A stretch of 43,114 nucleotides of DNA from Bacteroides sp. GTDB taxonomy: Bacteria > Bacteroidota > Bacteroidia > Bacteroidales > Muribaculaceae. The notes below the pieces were generated by a model. It had not been told where the DNA came from. It saw only the letters and a program-made list of their open reading frames with translations, and did no database searches. The stretch's first letter is position 1. Each line of letters opens with the position of its first letter. Both the position numbers and the translations under genes were made by a program. Shown here piece by piece: positions 27,756 through 35,553 of the stretch. Where the stretch lies: assembly GCA_014801525.1 (NCBI GenBank), contig JAAVEB010000021.1:1-43114 (forward strand), written 5' to 3'.

Positions 27756-28501
27756 GTGAACGCATAAAAGAATATAAGGTCGATTATCTTCTGACGGCGG
27801 GCGAGTGCAATCCCGAGGCTAAGATGCCCCTGCCCTTGCTTGTGACAAGAGTGATTGAGGTGGCTACGTTCCATGCCAATCATCTTGACGTGGGCTTCGC
27901 CCGTCTCAGCCGCGAGGGGCTTGCGTGGGTTCTGTCGCGCGTGTCGGTCGAAATGAACCGCTGGCCTGCGGTGAACGAGCCTTATTCGCTCACCACCTGG
28001 GTCGAAGACGTGAACCGTCATTTCTCTCAGCGCAATTTTGAAATCAAGTCGGGCGATGAAGTGCTTGGCTACGTCTCGTCGGTGTGGATGGGAATTGATG
28101 TGAAAAAACGTCAGAGCGGCGACCTTTCGTTGCTTGAGTCGATGCGCGACGTTATCTCCGACAAGCGCTGTCCTGTCGATCGGTTTCCGCGCGTGAATCT
28201 TCGCGCCGATTCCCCGATAGAGTGCGGTGCCCCTTATCGGTTCCGTTATTGTGACTGCGATTTCAACCGCCACGTCAACACGGTGCGTTATGTCGAGCTG
28301 CTGCTTAATGAGTGGGATCTTGACTTTTACGACCGTCACGAGGTGAAGCGTTTCGACATCGCTTTCATGCACGAGGCGCGTTATGGCGACGAAGTGGTCG
28401 TGGCGCGTCAGGATGACGGCACCGGAGCCTGCCAGTGCTACATATCTCGCGGCGAGGAAATCCTTTCAAAAGCTCGTATAATATTTACTGACAATAATTA
28501 A
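27752..28501 (+). CDS. Acyl-ACP thioesterase inside the ilv operon
   Basis: These 249 residues are two tandem hot-dog domains of the FatA/FatB-like acyl-ACP thioesterase family. The first domain contains LVTRVIEVATFHANHLDVG and LAWVLSRVSVEMNRWP; the second starts YRFRYCDCDFNRHVNTVRYV, with the N-H pair typical of the active site. It releases free fatty acids from acyl carrier protein. Location between ilvN (ATGA overlap) and ilvC (20 bp) means it is co-transcribed with branched-chain synthesis. As I recall, this order recurs in Bacteroidales. Confidence 0.85.
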   Translation: MSERIKEYKVDYLLTAGECNPEAKMPLPLLVTRVIEVATFHANHLDVGFARLSREGLAWVLSRVSVEMNRWPAVNEPYSLTTWVEDVNRHFSQRNFEIKSGDEVLGYVSSVWMGIDVKKRQSGDLSLLESMRDVISDKRCPVDRFPRVNLRADSPIECGAPYRFRYCDCDFNRHVNTVRYVELLLNEWDLDFYDRHEVKRFDIAFMHEARYGDEVVVARQDDGTGACQCYISRGEEILSKARIIFTDNN

Positions 28502-28521
28502 TAATAAAAATTAGCAGAACT

Positions 28522-29565
28522 ATGGCAAAAATGAATTTTGGCGGAGTTGAGGAAACAGTGATCATCCGCGAAGAGTTCCCCTTGGAAAAGGCGAGAGAAG
28601 TGCTCAAGGACGAGACCATCGCCGTTATCGGTTATGGCGTTCAGGGTCCCGGTCAGAGCATGAACCTCCGCGACAACGGTTTTAATGTGATTGTAGGACA
28701 GCGTCAGGGCAAAACCTATGACAAGGCTGTAGCCGACGGTTGGAAACCGGGTGAAACCCTTTTCAGCATCGAGGAGGCTTGCGAGCGCGGCACTATCATC
28801 ATGTGTCTTCTTTCTGACGCGGCTGTAATGTCGGTGTGGCCCACCATCAAGCAGTATCTCACTCCCGGAAAGGCTCTTTATTTCTCTCACGGATTTGCCA
28901 TCACCTGGAGCGACCGCACCGGCGTGGTTCCTCCGAAGGATGTTGATGTTATCATGGTGGCTCCCAAGGGATCAGGCACATCGCTGCGCACCATGTTCCT
29001 TGAAGGACGCGGCTTGAACTCATCTTATGCCGTTGAGCAGGACTATACCGGTCGAGCTCTTGAGCGCACCATCGCCCTTGGTATCGGCGTTGGCTCGGGC
29101 TATCTTTTTGAAACAACTTTCAAGCGCGAAGCTACTTCCGACCTCACCGGCGAGCGCGGTTCACTCATGGGAGCAATCCAGGGTCTTCTCCTCGCTCAGT
29201 ATGAAGTACTCCGTGAAAACGGCCACACTCCCTCCGAGGCGTTCAACGAAACTGTTGAGGAGCTCACTCAGTCACTGATGCCGCTCTTTGCAAAGAATGG
29301 TATGGACTGGATGTATGCCAACTGCTCTACCACCGCTCAGCGCGGCGCTCTCGACTGGATGGGTCCGTTCCACGACGCTATCAAGCCTGTGGTTGAGAAA
29401 CTCTATGCAAGCGTTAAGTGTGGCAACGAGGCTCAGATCTCTATCGACAGCAACTCTAAGCCCGACTACCGCGAGAAGCTCGAAGAGGAGCTTAAAGCTC
29501 TTCGCGAGAGCGAAATGTGGCAGACTGCTGTTACTGTTCGCAAGCTTCGTCCTGAGAACAACTAA
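28522..29565 (+). CDS. ilvC: Ketol-acid reductoisomerase
   Basis: These 347 residues begin with an NADPH-binding segment IAVIGYGVQGPGQSMNLRDNG, then LYFSHGFAITWSD with the catalytic His. The metal-binding second domain has SDLTGERGSLMGAIQG and ENGHTPSEAFNETVEELTQS. It converts acetolactate to dihydroxyisovalerate with NADPH and Mg. The GPGQSMNLRDNG phrase and the ending WQTAVTVRKLRPENN closely resemble fungal mitochondrial Ilv5 as I remember it, rather than the GHAHALNLRDSG type of many bacteria. It is the last gene of the operon. Confidence 0.96.
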   Translation: MAKMNFGGVEETVIIREEFPLEKAREVLKDETIAVIGYGVQGPGQSMNLRDNGFNVIVGQRQGKTYDKAVADGWKPGETLFSIEEACERGTIIMCLLSDAAVMSVWPTIKQYLTPGKALYFSHGFAITWSDRTGVVPPKDVDVIMVAPKGSGTSLRTMFLEGRGLNSSYAVEQDYTGRALERTIALGIGVGSGYLFETTFKREATSDLTGERGSLMGAIQGLLLAQYEVLRENGHTPSEAFNETVEELTQSLMPLFAKNGMDWMYANCSTTAQRGALDWMGPFHDAIKPVVEKLYASVKCGNEAQISIDSNSKPDYREKLEEELKALRESEMWQTAVTVRKLRPENN

Positions 29566-29589
29566 TCTCCTGCCGATTGGTAGAAATAT

Positions 29590-29630
29590 AAGCGTGGCGC
29601 TCCCCGTTGGAGGAGCCCGCGCTTTTTTTA
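29590..29630 (+). terminator. Intrinsic terminator of the ilv operon
   Basis: AAGCG with GCGCTCC (29590-29602) pairs with GGAGC-CCGCGCTT (29612-29623), followed by seven T's in TTTTTTTA. The stem has one small mismatch. Confidence 0.88.
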
Positions 29631-29764
29631 TTTTGTGTCTCAATGGGGGTGTTATAAGTTTTTTTGAATGAAGCGCGGATAAAATTGTGGGAATTAGATT
29701 CTTGTAGAAGTCGAGTTATAAGTTTTAATCGGGGTTCGTTTGCCGGTTTTTCAACTGGAAGGCT

Positions 29765-29772
29765 TAAATTTG
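29765..29772 (+). promoter_or_regulatory. -7 box of TPR/HTH regulator 1
   Basis: TAAATTTG matches the consensus and lies 25 bp before the ATG. Upstream, GTTATAAGTTTT occurs twice in the same direction (29651-29662 and 29715-29726), a possible binding site. Confidence 0.6.
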
Positions 29773-29796
29773 TAGTTTTGTAAATGGGATTAATTC

Positions 29797-31449
29797 ATGA
29801 AGTACACTATCGCGGGTTTGATTTTTTGTGTGATGACGGTTGCCTTCGTTTCGTGTCACAGACGCAGCGCTGCCGGCATGGAGATGGACACGGCTCAACA
29901 GCTTATTGACTGCTGCCCCGACTCGGCTCTCGCTCTGCTGACTGAAACCGGCACGCTGCCTATGACCGAGGCGGAGCGCGCTCGCCATGCGCTGCTGTTC
30001 ACCGTGGCTCAGGACCGCAATTACATTACGCCTGAATCCGATTCGGCTATCGGAATAGCTTCGTCATTCTATCCAGTAGGATCGGAGGAGAGGATGAAAG
30101 CCGATTATTATGCCGCCCGCATAAACTTCCGCAACGGCGAGTATGGCAGAGAGCTCGATAGACTTGCGGCGGCTGAAAAATCTGCGGCAAAGAGGAGGGA
30201 TCATTATTGGCTCGGCATGATTTATCGGGAATTTGCTTATCTTTTTAATGAACTGAAATGGACCGATTCCGAGTGTTTTTATGCGCGAAAGGAGTATGAG
30301 TCATTCCGTAGCGTAGGCGATTCGCTGCTTGTGAAATTTGCCGCCCTTGATTATGGCAGGGCTCTGGGTAGGTCGAGTGATGACAAGATGCATAATTGCG
30401 GCATCGCCCTGCTTGACAGTCTTACGGCAAGCGCCGATTCTGACGACGCTCTTGACATGATGCTGCGTGTCGATGCCGGGAGCATAAAACTCGGAATCTT
30501 GTTTAAACACATGATGTTCAGTAGGCTTAATATAACAATAGATAATTATGAGTATGTGCGAAGGGCATGTATTGAATCTCTTCCTGATTCTTTTTTCAGG
30601 ACGGAGAAAGATAACCTTATATTGGAGAATCCCTTTACGCCCGGCTTTGTCCTTGCCGTCGTGACGCAACCTTATGCCTCAGAGATGCATCGGCGTCTTA
30701 ATGAATTGAATCTTGATCTGTATCACCGTGAGTATGCCGTGCTCGACTCTGTGTTTCGATATCCTGATTACTATAAGCACTATGATAAGGTAGAGGAAAT
30801 GGGTAAGTCCGATCAATCTCGCGTCTGGTTGGAAGAGCAGTCGCGCCGGGAATTGGAAAAAACAGTGCAAGAGACAAGAAGAAAGCGAATTTTGACAGTT
30901 TCAGTTGTATTTGCCGTTGTTGCTGTTGCCGGATTGATTGTGTGGCTTCATAGTCGGCGCATGCGCAAGAAGTTTATTGAGGAGGCTTCAGGACTGCGAG
31001 CCCTTTTGAGGGTGAAGGAGGGGGATGTCAGCGGCATGCAGAAATGTGTGGATTCGCTTTATAGCGAAAAATTTGATATGCTTGAGCAGATGTGCGATAT
31101 GTTCATCCTGCCGTCGAAACACACTTCCGAGCAGAAGCGCATCTATGAAAACGTGCGATCCATCGTAGACAGCTTCAAGATGAATGGCAATCGCCATGCC
31201 GAGATCGAGGAGCATGTAAATAAATACAAGGACAATGTTGTCGCTAAATTTCGCAGTGATTTTCCGGGACTACCCGAGCGAGACTATTCCCTTTTCGTTT
31301 ACCTCGCCGCCGGATTCTCCCGCCAGGCGATTGCTTTCTTGATGGACGATCCGGTAGAATCGATTTCCAATCGCAAGTCCCGCCTGAAGAAGCGCATTGC
31401 TTCGTTCAGCGGCGCTTACCGAGACCTTTACTCCAACGCAATCAGATAA
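29797..31449 (+). CDS. Membrane regulator: TPR sensor, one TM, HTH (copy 1)
   Basis: These 550 residues start with a signal ending in VAFVSCHRR (possible lipoprotein Cys). Helical TPR-like repeats span about 25-350, with LLFTVAQDRNYITP and MKADYYAARINFRNGEYG. One TM helix is at about 365-385, followed by a coiled-coil-like stretch and a conserved C-terminal domain (FILPSKHTSEQKRIYENV). The end, RQAIAFLMDDPVESISNRKS then RLKKR, reads as an HTH. It is probably a one-component regulator that binds DNA at the membrane, a layout known in Bacteroidota. A paralogue is at 33637-35292 in the opposite direction; a matching target is not evident. Confidence 0.8.
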   Translation: MKYTIAGLIFCVMTVAFVSCHRRSAAGMEMDTAQQLIDCCPDSALALLTETGTLPMTEAERARHALLFTVAQDRNYITPESDSAIGIASSFYPVGSEERMKADYYAARINFRNGEYGRELDRLAAAEKSAAKRRDHYWLGMIYREFAYLFNELKWTDSECFYARKEYESFRSVGDSLLVKFAALDYGRALGRSSDDKMHNCGIALLDSLTASADSDDALDMMLRVDAGSIKLGILFKHMMFSRLNITIDNYEYVRRACIESLPDSFFRTEKDNLILENPFTPGFVLAVVTQPYASEMHRRLNELNLDLYHREYAVLDSVFRYPDYYKHYDKVEEMGKSDQSRVWLEEQSRRELEKTVQETRRKRILTVSVVFAVVAVAGLIVWLHSRRMRKKFIEEASGLRALLRVKEGDVSGMQKCVDSLYSEKFDMLEQMCDMFILPSKHTSEQKRIYENVRSIVDSFKMNGNRHAEIEEHVNKYKDNVVAKFRSDFPGLPERDYSLFVYLAAGFSRQAIAFLMDDPVESISNRKSRLKKRIASFSGAYRDLYSNAIR

Positions 31450-31573
31450 CATTCCCCTTTCCGTGAGGGAATAAGACTGTCCTACCTCCTTTGTGAATAG
31501 AGGGGGGAGGGGGAGGATGAAAAAACATTGGAGATATTTGAATATGTTGTAGTCCCCGTAGGGGGCATTAATA

Positions 31574-31740
31574 TTAGCCACGGGGCGATGTCGCCGTCAG
31601 GTGGCATCGTCCCGTGGCTAAAGTATTGAGGTGGAGATTGCTCCCTGTAAGGGGGCTTTAAATAGTGTAAAGTCCCCTTACTTTATTCGTCATATTCCCC
31701 TCTGCAAAGAGTGTCCTTTTGGAACGGAGGCTTTGCAGAG
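31574..31740. repeat. Cluster of three inverted repeats
   Basis: Stems are TTAGCCACGGG with CCCGTGGCTAA (31574-31621, inner arms also pair), TAAGGGGGCTTTA with TAAAGTCCCCTTA (31648-31680, 12 of 13), and CTCTGCAAAG with CTTTGCAGAG (31700-31740). A short ATTCCC/GGGAAT stem precedes them at 31451-31472. Together they fill the 315-bp gap after regulator 1, where no gene is convincing. They look like interspersed palindromic units. Confidence 0.7.
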
Positions 31741-31764
31741 TGCATTAGGCAGTGTTCAAATTAG

Positions 31765-32127
31765 TTAATCATCATACACTGCTCCTATGAGTCCGGAGTC
31801 TTGACCGGATGTTGAGACGTTGAATCTCCAAGTCCCTCCCAAGCTATTTTCAAATGGTTTTTCCATGGTTTCGTTGTATTTCAGTTTACCACTCATGGAC
31901 TCATCAGTATTTAAGCAATACAGGTAAAATTGAGCCTCACTATCCTCTAATCCATTGCCAACTACCATTATTATTCTCCTCCATGCTTGGAAATTCCATT
32001 CACCATTCAGTTGTTTCAATAATGCGATTGCTCGATAAGTATCAGGATAAGTGGCGTTGTCGAAGCTGGAAAAAACAAGACTGAGAAATAAAAGTACCGG
32101 GATAAGAAAAATGCGCTTAGAATTCAT
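31765..32127 (-). CDS. Small exported protein of unknown function
   Basis: These 120 residues have a signal peptide (MNSKRIFLIPVLLFLSLVFSS). The mature part shows LNGEWNFQAWRRIIMVVGNG and GGTWRFNVSTSGQDSG, suggesting a small beta-rich domain such as a lipocalin-like fold (guess). I do not recognise the family. It is second in a two-gene minus-strand unit, 47 bp after the lipoprotein at 32175-32660, inside the repeat-rich island between two paralogous regulators. Confidence 0.7.
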   Translation of the reverse strand: MNSKRIFLIPVLLFLSLVFSSFDNATYPDTYRAIALLKQLNGEWNFQAWRRIIMVVGNGLEDSEAQFYLYCLNTDESMSGKLKYNETMEKPFENSLGGTWRFNVSTSGQDSGLIGAVYDD

Positions 32128-32174
32128 TATATAGTTGAGTTGATTGGTTTGATAATTTTGAATCGTACGCCACG

Positions 32175-32660
32175 TTATACTTCTACGCCTTCGCCGCGGA
32201 CATATACTCGCTTATCTAACAAGCATTCAAGATATTCTTCGGTTATATCCTCTACTCGTGCTTTTCTCCCTTGTGAATGAACCTCGTCAATCCATTTATT
32301 GAACCCGTCAACATGATTTTTAATAAATCTTTCAAAGAGCTCCTGAGAGATATTGATTTCTTCACCCGATTTTAAATCGCATTTGAAGTATCCGTCCTCA
32401 AGTTTCACATGTTTGTAAAAGCGATACAACGCAGCTCGCAGTTTGTTGTCATATATCGTTTCTTCTACGGTGAGGGAGTCAATTAGAATGTTCTTTTTCA
32501 ACGATGGACCGGGTAGTTCGATGTAAGTGTTGTTTTCGACCAGTTCCCTTGGAGTAGGGATGTAATATTCAGGATCATGTTCCTGAGTTTGTTCTTGCGA
32601 ACTACATGAACACAGCATGAAGATTGCCACGCTTGCAGAGATGAAAAATTTTCGTGTCAT
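32175..32660 (-). CDS. Small lipoprotein of unknown function
   Basis: These 161 residues start with a lipoprotein signal (IFMLCSC, Cys at about residue 19), then Gln/Glu-rich SSQEQTQEHDPEY. The rest is charged and helical, with FYKHVKLEDGYFKCDLKSG and FERFIKNHVDGFNKWIDEV. No family is recognised. An upstream box reading TAACTTCG on the minus strand (32691-32698) is a near-match promoter. It is the first gene of the small minus-strand pair. Confidence 0.75.
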   Translation of the reverse strand: MTRKFFISASVAIFMLCSCSSQEQTQEHDPEYYIPTPRELVENNTYIELPGPSLKKNILIDSLTVEETIYDNKLRAALYRFYKHVKLEDGYFKCDLKSGEEINISQELFERFIKNHVDGFNKWIDEVHSQGRKARVEDITEEYLECLLDKRVYVRGEGVEV

Positions 32661-32924
32661 AGATGTTAGTTTATATAGTTTGAACTTTTGCGAAGTTAGT
32701 GATACTTTTTCATAGCAATCATTTCTTTTTCGGATTAAAAGTTACTATTTGCCTGAGGTAAGTGTCATTGGTATAGTGATTTAGTCTGGAGGTGAGAACC
32801 TAATTGTTATAACGGGTTGAAATTTGCGTATAACTCTGCGGTGCAAGCCGGTGTGTCATTGCGGTCGTACCCCCGGGACTTATTCAAGATCGTTGGAAGA
32901 GTCCCCTACGGCGACTTTGCGGGA

Positions 32925-33174
32925 CAAGCCTGAAAGGCTTGCCATACGAATAGCCGGGTAGAGTGAGCGGAGCGAATTCTGCCCGGTTGACGGTTTGCCG
33001 GTAGATTGCGCTCTGTAAAGAGCGCCCCCTGAATCAATGTGGCAGGGGCGAATGGTGGGTGTGTTTTATGGGGCACTCTTTCAGCGTGCGAGTGGGTTGT
33101 GGTGCGATTTTCCGGGCACGGCTCATTTCCTTCGCCGTACCCGGCTATCCATAAGGCAAGCCTGTAAAGGCTTG
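32925..33174. repeat. About 250-bp foldback (MITE-like) element
   Basis: The left part (32925-33030) and the reverse complement of the right part (33067-33174) align along about 105 bp. Best blocks are 32925-32960 against 33138-33174 (CAAGCCT..AGGCTTGCC and ATAGCCGGGTA in both), then TGCCCGG, then an AAAGAG.GCCCC block. Each arm carries three small hairpins, separated by a 36-bp centre. No transposase gene is present and no clear target duplication is seen. Open frames across it are by-products of the repeat. Confidence 0.75.
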
Positions 33175-33216
33175 GGTTTGGGTTTATTGGTATGGCATCA
33201 TTGGGGCGGGCGTTTG

Positions 33217-33238
33217 GTGACATGGCGCGCCATGTCAC
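33217..33238. repeat. Perfect 22-bp palindrome
   Basis: GTGACATGGCG followed directly by CGCCATGTCAC, with an AscI-like GGCGCGCC centre. It lies 42 bp right of the foldback element and is followed by TACATTT. It could be an element end, a protein site or a relic. Confidence 0.8.
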
Positions 33239-33314
33239 TACATTTATGGTTGTGTTTTGGGGTTCTCGTTTGTGGATTTTGGCGCATCCTCATGCGGTGG
33301 CGAAAGCGGTGGGA

Positions 33315-33346
33315 AATAAAAATCCCGACTTTCTCAAGCCGGGATT
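33315..33346 (-). terminator. Minus-strand intrinsic terminator of a small transcript
   Basis: AATCCCG (33321-33327) pairs with CGGGATT (33340-33346), with an inner CTT/AAG pairing. Read on the minus strand the stem ends in ATTTTTAT, a T run. It lies 20 bp beyond the stop of the 26-codon ORF at 33366-33446. Confidence 0.8.
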
Positions 33347-33365
33347 CTCACTTGTGTATAAATGC

Positions 33366-33446
33366 TTAATAAAAGTAAATTCCAGAGTCAAAAAAATCTT
33401 TTGTCATACGTAACCTAATGGGGTATTTCATATGTGCGTAGGACAT
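33366..33446 (-). CDS. Possible 26-residue small protein
   Basis: An ATG-to-TAA ORF of 26 codons, starting MSYAHMKYPIRLRMTK and ending in FDSGIYFY, lies between a consensus promoter (33470-33501) and an intrinsic terminator (33315-33346), all on the minus strand. It begins about 18 nt after the expected transcript start. The basic middle and aromatic tail are unusual. The transcript could equally be a small RNA of about 150 nt without a translated product; conservation is unknown to me. Confidence 0.45.
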   Translation of the reverse strand: MSYAHMKYPIRLRMTKDFFDSGIYFY

Positions 33447-33469
33447 GGATTAGTTATCAATCTATATGG

Positions 33470-33501
33470 CAAAGTTATGGCAAACACAGTGCAAAACCAA
33501 G
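33470..33501 (-). promoter_or_regulatory. Promoter of the small minus-strand transcript
   Basis: On the minus strand this reads TTG, 20 bp, TAACTTTG (plus-strand CAAAGTTA at 33470-33477 and CAAG at 33498-33501). No annotated gene other than the tiny ORF lies downstream before the terminator. Confidence 0.75.
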
Positions 33502-33636
33502 TTTTTCTCGGTTTTAGGACTATCATGCAATATCTATAAATGAGGTATTATCAGCCGATTGTCGACGGGCGGCTTAATAATCGCTATCATCACGGCGATT
33601 TTCGCTATCAACGCCGGGAAATGCCGTCGAAATCGC

Positions 33637-35292
33637 TTATTTCAGGGCGTCGATGTAGCGGTTGCGGTTGGCGCCGTCAAATGCGATGAAGCGCTTCTTG
33701 AGTCGGGTCTTGCGATTAGACACCACGTCCACGTTGTCGCCCATTAGGTAGCTTATAGCCTGGCGGGAGAATCCGGCAGCTGAATAGAGAAAGAGGATGT
33801 AGTCGCGTTGTGGCAAACCGGGGAAATCCTCTTTGAAATCGGTGGCTACATTGTCTTTGTATTTGTTTACGAAGTTTTCAATCTCCGAGATGCGGTCGCC
33901 CTCCATTTTGAATCCGTCGACTATGGAACGCACGGTGTCATAGATGCGTTTTTGCTCCGACGGATGCTTGGACGGAAGGATGAACATGTCACAAAGTTCC
34001 TCCACCATGTTGAACTTTTCGCCATAGAGTTCATCGATATAATCCTGCAAGCCGTTAAGGCTCTGATCCTTACTTTTCAGCATCGAACGCAGTTCGGAAG
34101 CCTCGGCGATCATGCGGTCCTGCCGCTTTCTGTTGCGAATCTTGAAAATAATATAGGTGGCGATGGCTATAAGCGACAGCAGCACGATGACCCACAGGGT
34201 GAGTGTGAGCCTTTGCCTGGCGTTTTTCTCTTTTTCAATCAGAAGGCTGTGGCGTTGGGTAAGATATTCGTCGGCGACTGCCAATGAGTAGCCGGCTCCG
34301 TTGTCGAGATAGGTTTCGGGCGCTTGAAACGCGCTGTCCATAACGGCGTATTCACGGTGGTAGCAGTCGAGATAGAGATTGTTGAGCCTGCGGTGTATTT
34401 CACGGCAATAAGGCTCGGCGATAAGCCTCATGATTGCTCCTGAGCTCAAGGGGGTTATGGAATAATAGTCGGCGGGAAGTCCGTCATTGGGGGTGTCTTT
34501 TCGGAAAAAATCGTCGGGAATATCGTCCATGAAGCGCCTTTCCAGTTCCACGAAATCAAACTTTTCAGGGCGTTTGCCACCCTTGGTGAATATCACCAGA
34601 AACTGGGCTCCGATGTTGATGCGGCGCGCATCGGCGCGAAGCATCAAGTCGAGCGGGTCGTTGGTGGAGGCTGCGGCTATGAGGCTGTCAAGAAGCTCTC
34701 TGCCTTGTTGCAGGGTCTTTTTGCTTATGCTGAGTGCCCTGCCGTAGTCGAGCGCTCCCCACTTGATCAGAACCGAATCGCCCGTGTGGCGGAAGCAGTC
34801 ATAGGCTTTTCTTGCATACTGCAACTCGTTGGCGTCGTCGTTGACGATATTGAACATGTGAGCCATGTCGCGGTAGATGAAGCCGAGGTGAAAGTGGTCT
34901 TTGCGTGCGAGCGCTGATTCTTCGGCGTCGAGAAAGTGTTTGACGGCGGCGTCATAGTTTTTATTTCGGAAATTTATTCGCCCCGCATAGTAGTCGGCAG
35001 TCATGCGTTCGTAGGAACCCGGCTGATAGTATTCACACGCTATTGCGACGAGCGAATCGTTGGCGGGTGTTATGTAATTCCGGTCCTGCGCCACCGTCAG
35101 CAACAGCGCGCGTCGGGCATTGTCGTTCTCATTTTTCGATGCCGGCATAGCGGTTAGAACGCTCAACGCCGAGTCAGGGTGCAGCCTCATTAAGTTTTCG
35201 GCAATTGTGAATCCTGACGGCGGAGTGTGTCCGCAGTTTGACATGGTAAGGGAGACGAGGATGAACAATAGCAGAGACTGGTGTAGTCGCAT
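33637..35292 (-). CDS. Membrane regulator: TPR sensor, one TM, HTH (copy 2)
   Basis: These 551 residues have the same architecture as copy 1: a signal ending in MSNC, TPR-like helices with LLLTVAQDRNYITPANDS and MTADYYAGRINFRNKNYD, one TM helix at about 360-380, a short coiled-coil region, then FILPSKHPSEQKRIYDTV and the HTH-like RQAISYLMGDNVDVVSNRK. The C-terminal 130 residues are roughly two-thirds identical to copy 1 by eye. It is transcribed divergently from the SGNH hydrolase operon at 35554, which may be its target. Confidence 0.8.
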   Translation of the reverse strand: MRLHQSLLLFILVSLTMSNCGHTPPSGFTIAENLMRLHPDSALSVLTAMPASKNENDNARRALLLTVAQDRNYITPANDSLVAIACEYYQPGSYERMTADYYAGRINFRNKNYDAAVKHFLDAEESALARKDHFHLGFIYRDMAHMFNIVNDDANELQYARKAYDCFRHTGDSVLIKWGALDYGRALSISKKTLQQGRELLDSLIAAASTNDPLDLMLRADARRINIGAQFLVIFTKGGKRPEKFDFVELERRFMDDIPDDFFRKDTPNDGLPADYYSITPLSSGAIMRLIAEPYCREIHRRLNNLYLDCYHREYAVMDSAFQAPETYLDNGAGYSLAVADEYLTQRHSLLIEKEKNARQRLTLTLWVIVLLSLIAIATYIIFKIRNRKRQDRMIAEASELRSMLKSKDQSLNGLQDYIDELYGEKFNMVEELCDMFILPSKHPSEQKRIYDTVRSIVDGFKMEGDRISEIENFVNKYKDNVATDFKEDFPGLPQRDYILFLYSAAGFSRQAISYLMGDNVDVVSNRKTRLKKRFIAFDGANRNRYIDALK

Positions 35293-35326
35293 TAATTGAC
35301 AAAAAGATTTGTAATAATTCTTAATA

Positions 35327-35334
35327 CAAATTTA
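35327..35334 (-). promoter_or_regulatory. -7 box of regulator 2
   Basis: CAAATTTA on the plus strand reads TAAATTTG on the minus strand, 35 bp before the start codon. No clear -33 box is seen. Confidence 0.6.
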
Positions 35335-35509
35335 CAACTTATGTTTGTAAATCGGGGAATTTGCGGGCTGAATCTTGCTATCATCGGGATTTTATATCGT
35401 GTTGGTTGTTAAAAAATTATATTTTTCACAAGTCAAAACTGCTATCATTTGGGGTTGAAATCAATATCGGAAGCCCCTAAACAGGGGGTGGAAGTTGTGT
35501 ATGTTGGAG

Positions 35510-35517
35510 TAAATTTG
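35510..35517 (+). promoter_or_regulatory. -7 box of the SGNH hydrolase operon
   Basis: TAAATTTG, 37 bp before the ATG. Further up, GCTATCAT occurs twice (in TTGCTATCATCGGG near 35377 and CTGCTATCATTTGGGG near 35440) in the divergent gap shared with regulator 2, a possible operator pair. Confidence 0.6.
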
Positions 35518-35553
35518 TAAATTCGTAAATTAAGAATAAAAAACATATCATTC

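Noticed and set aside
32906..33413. Several frames of 70-110 residues over the foldback element
   Set aside because: They follow the inverted repeats, lack start signals and have compositions typical of noncoding repeat DNA.
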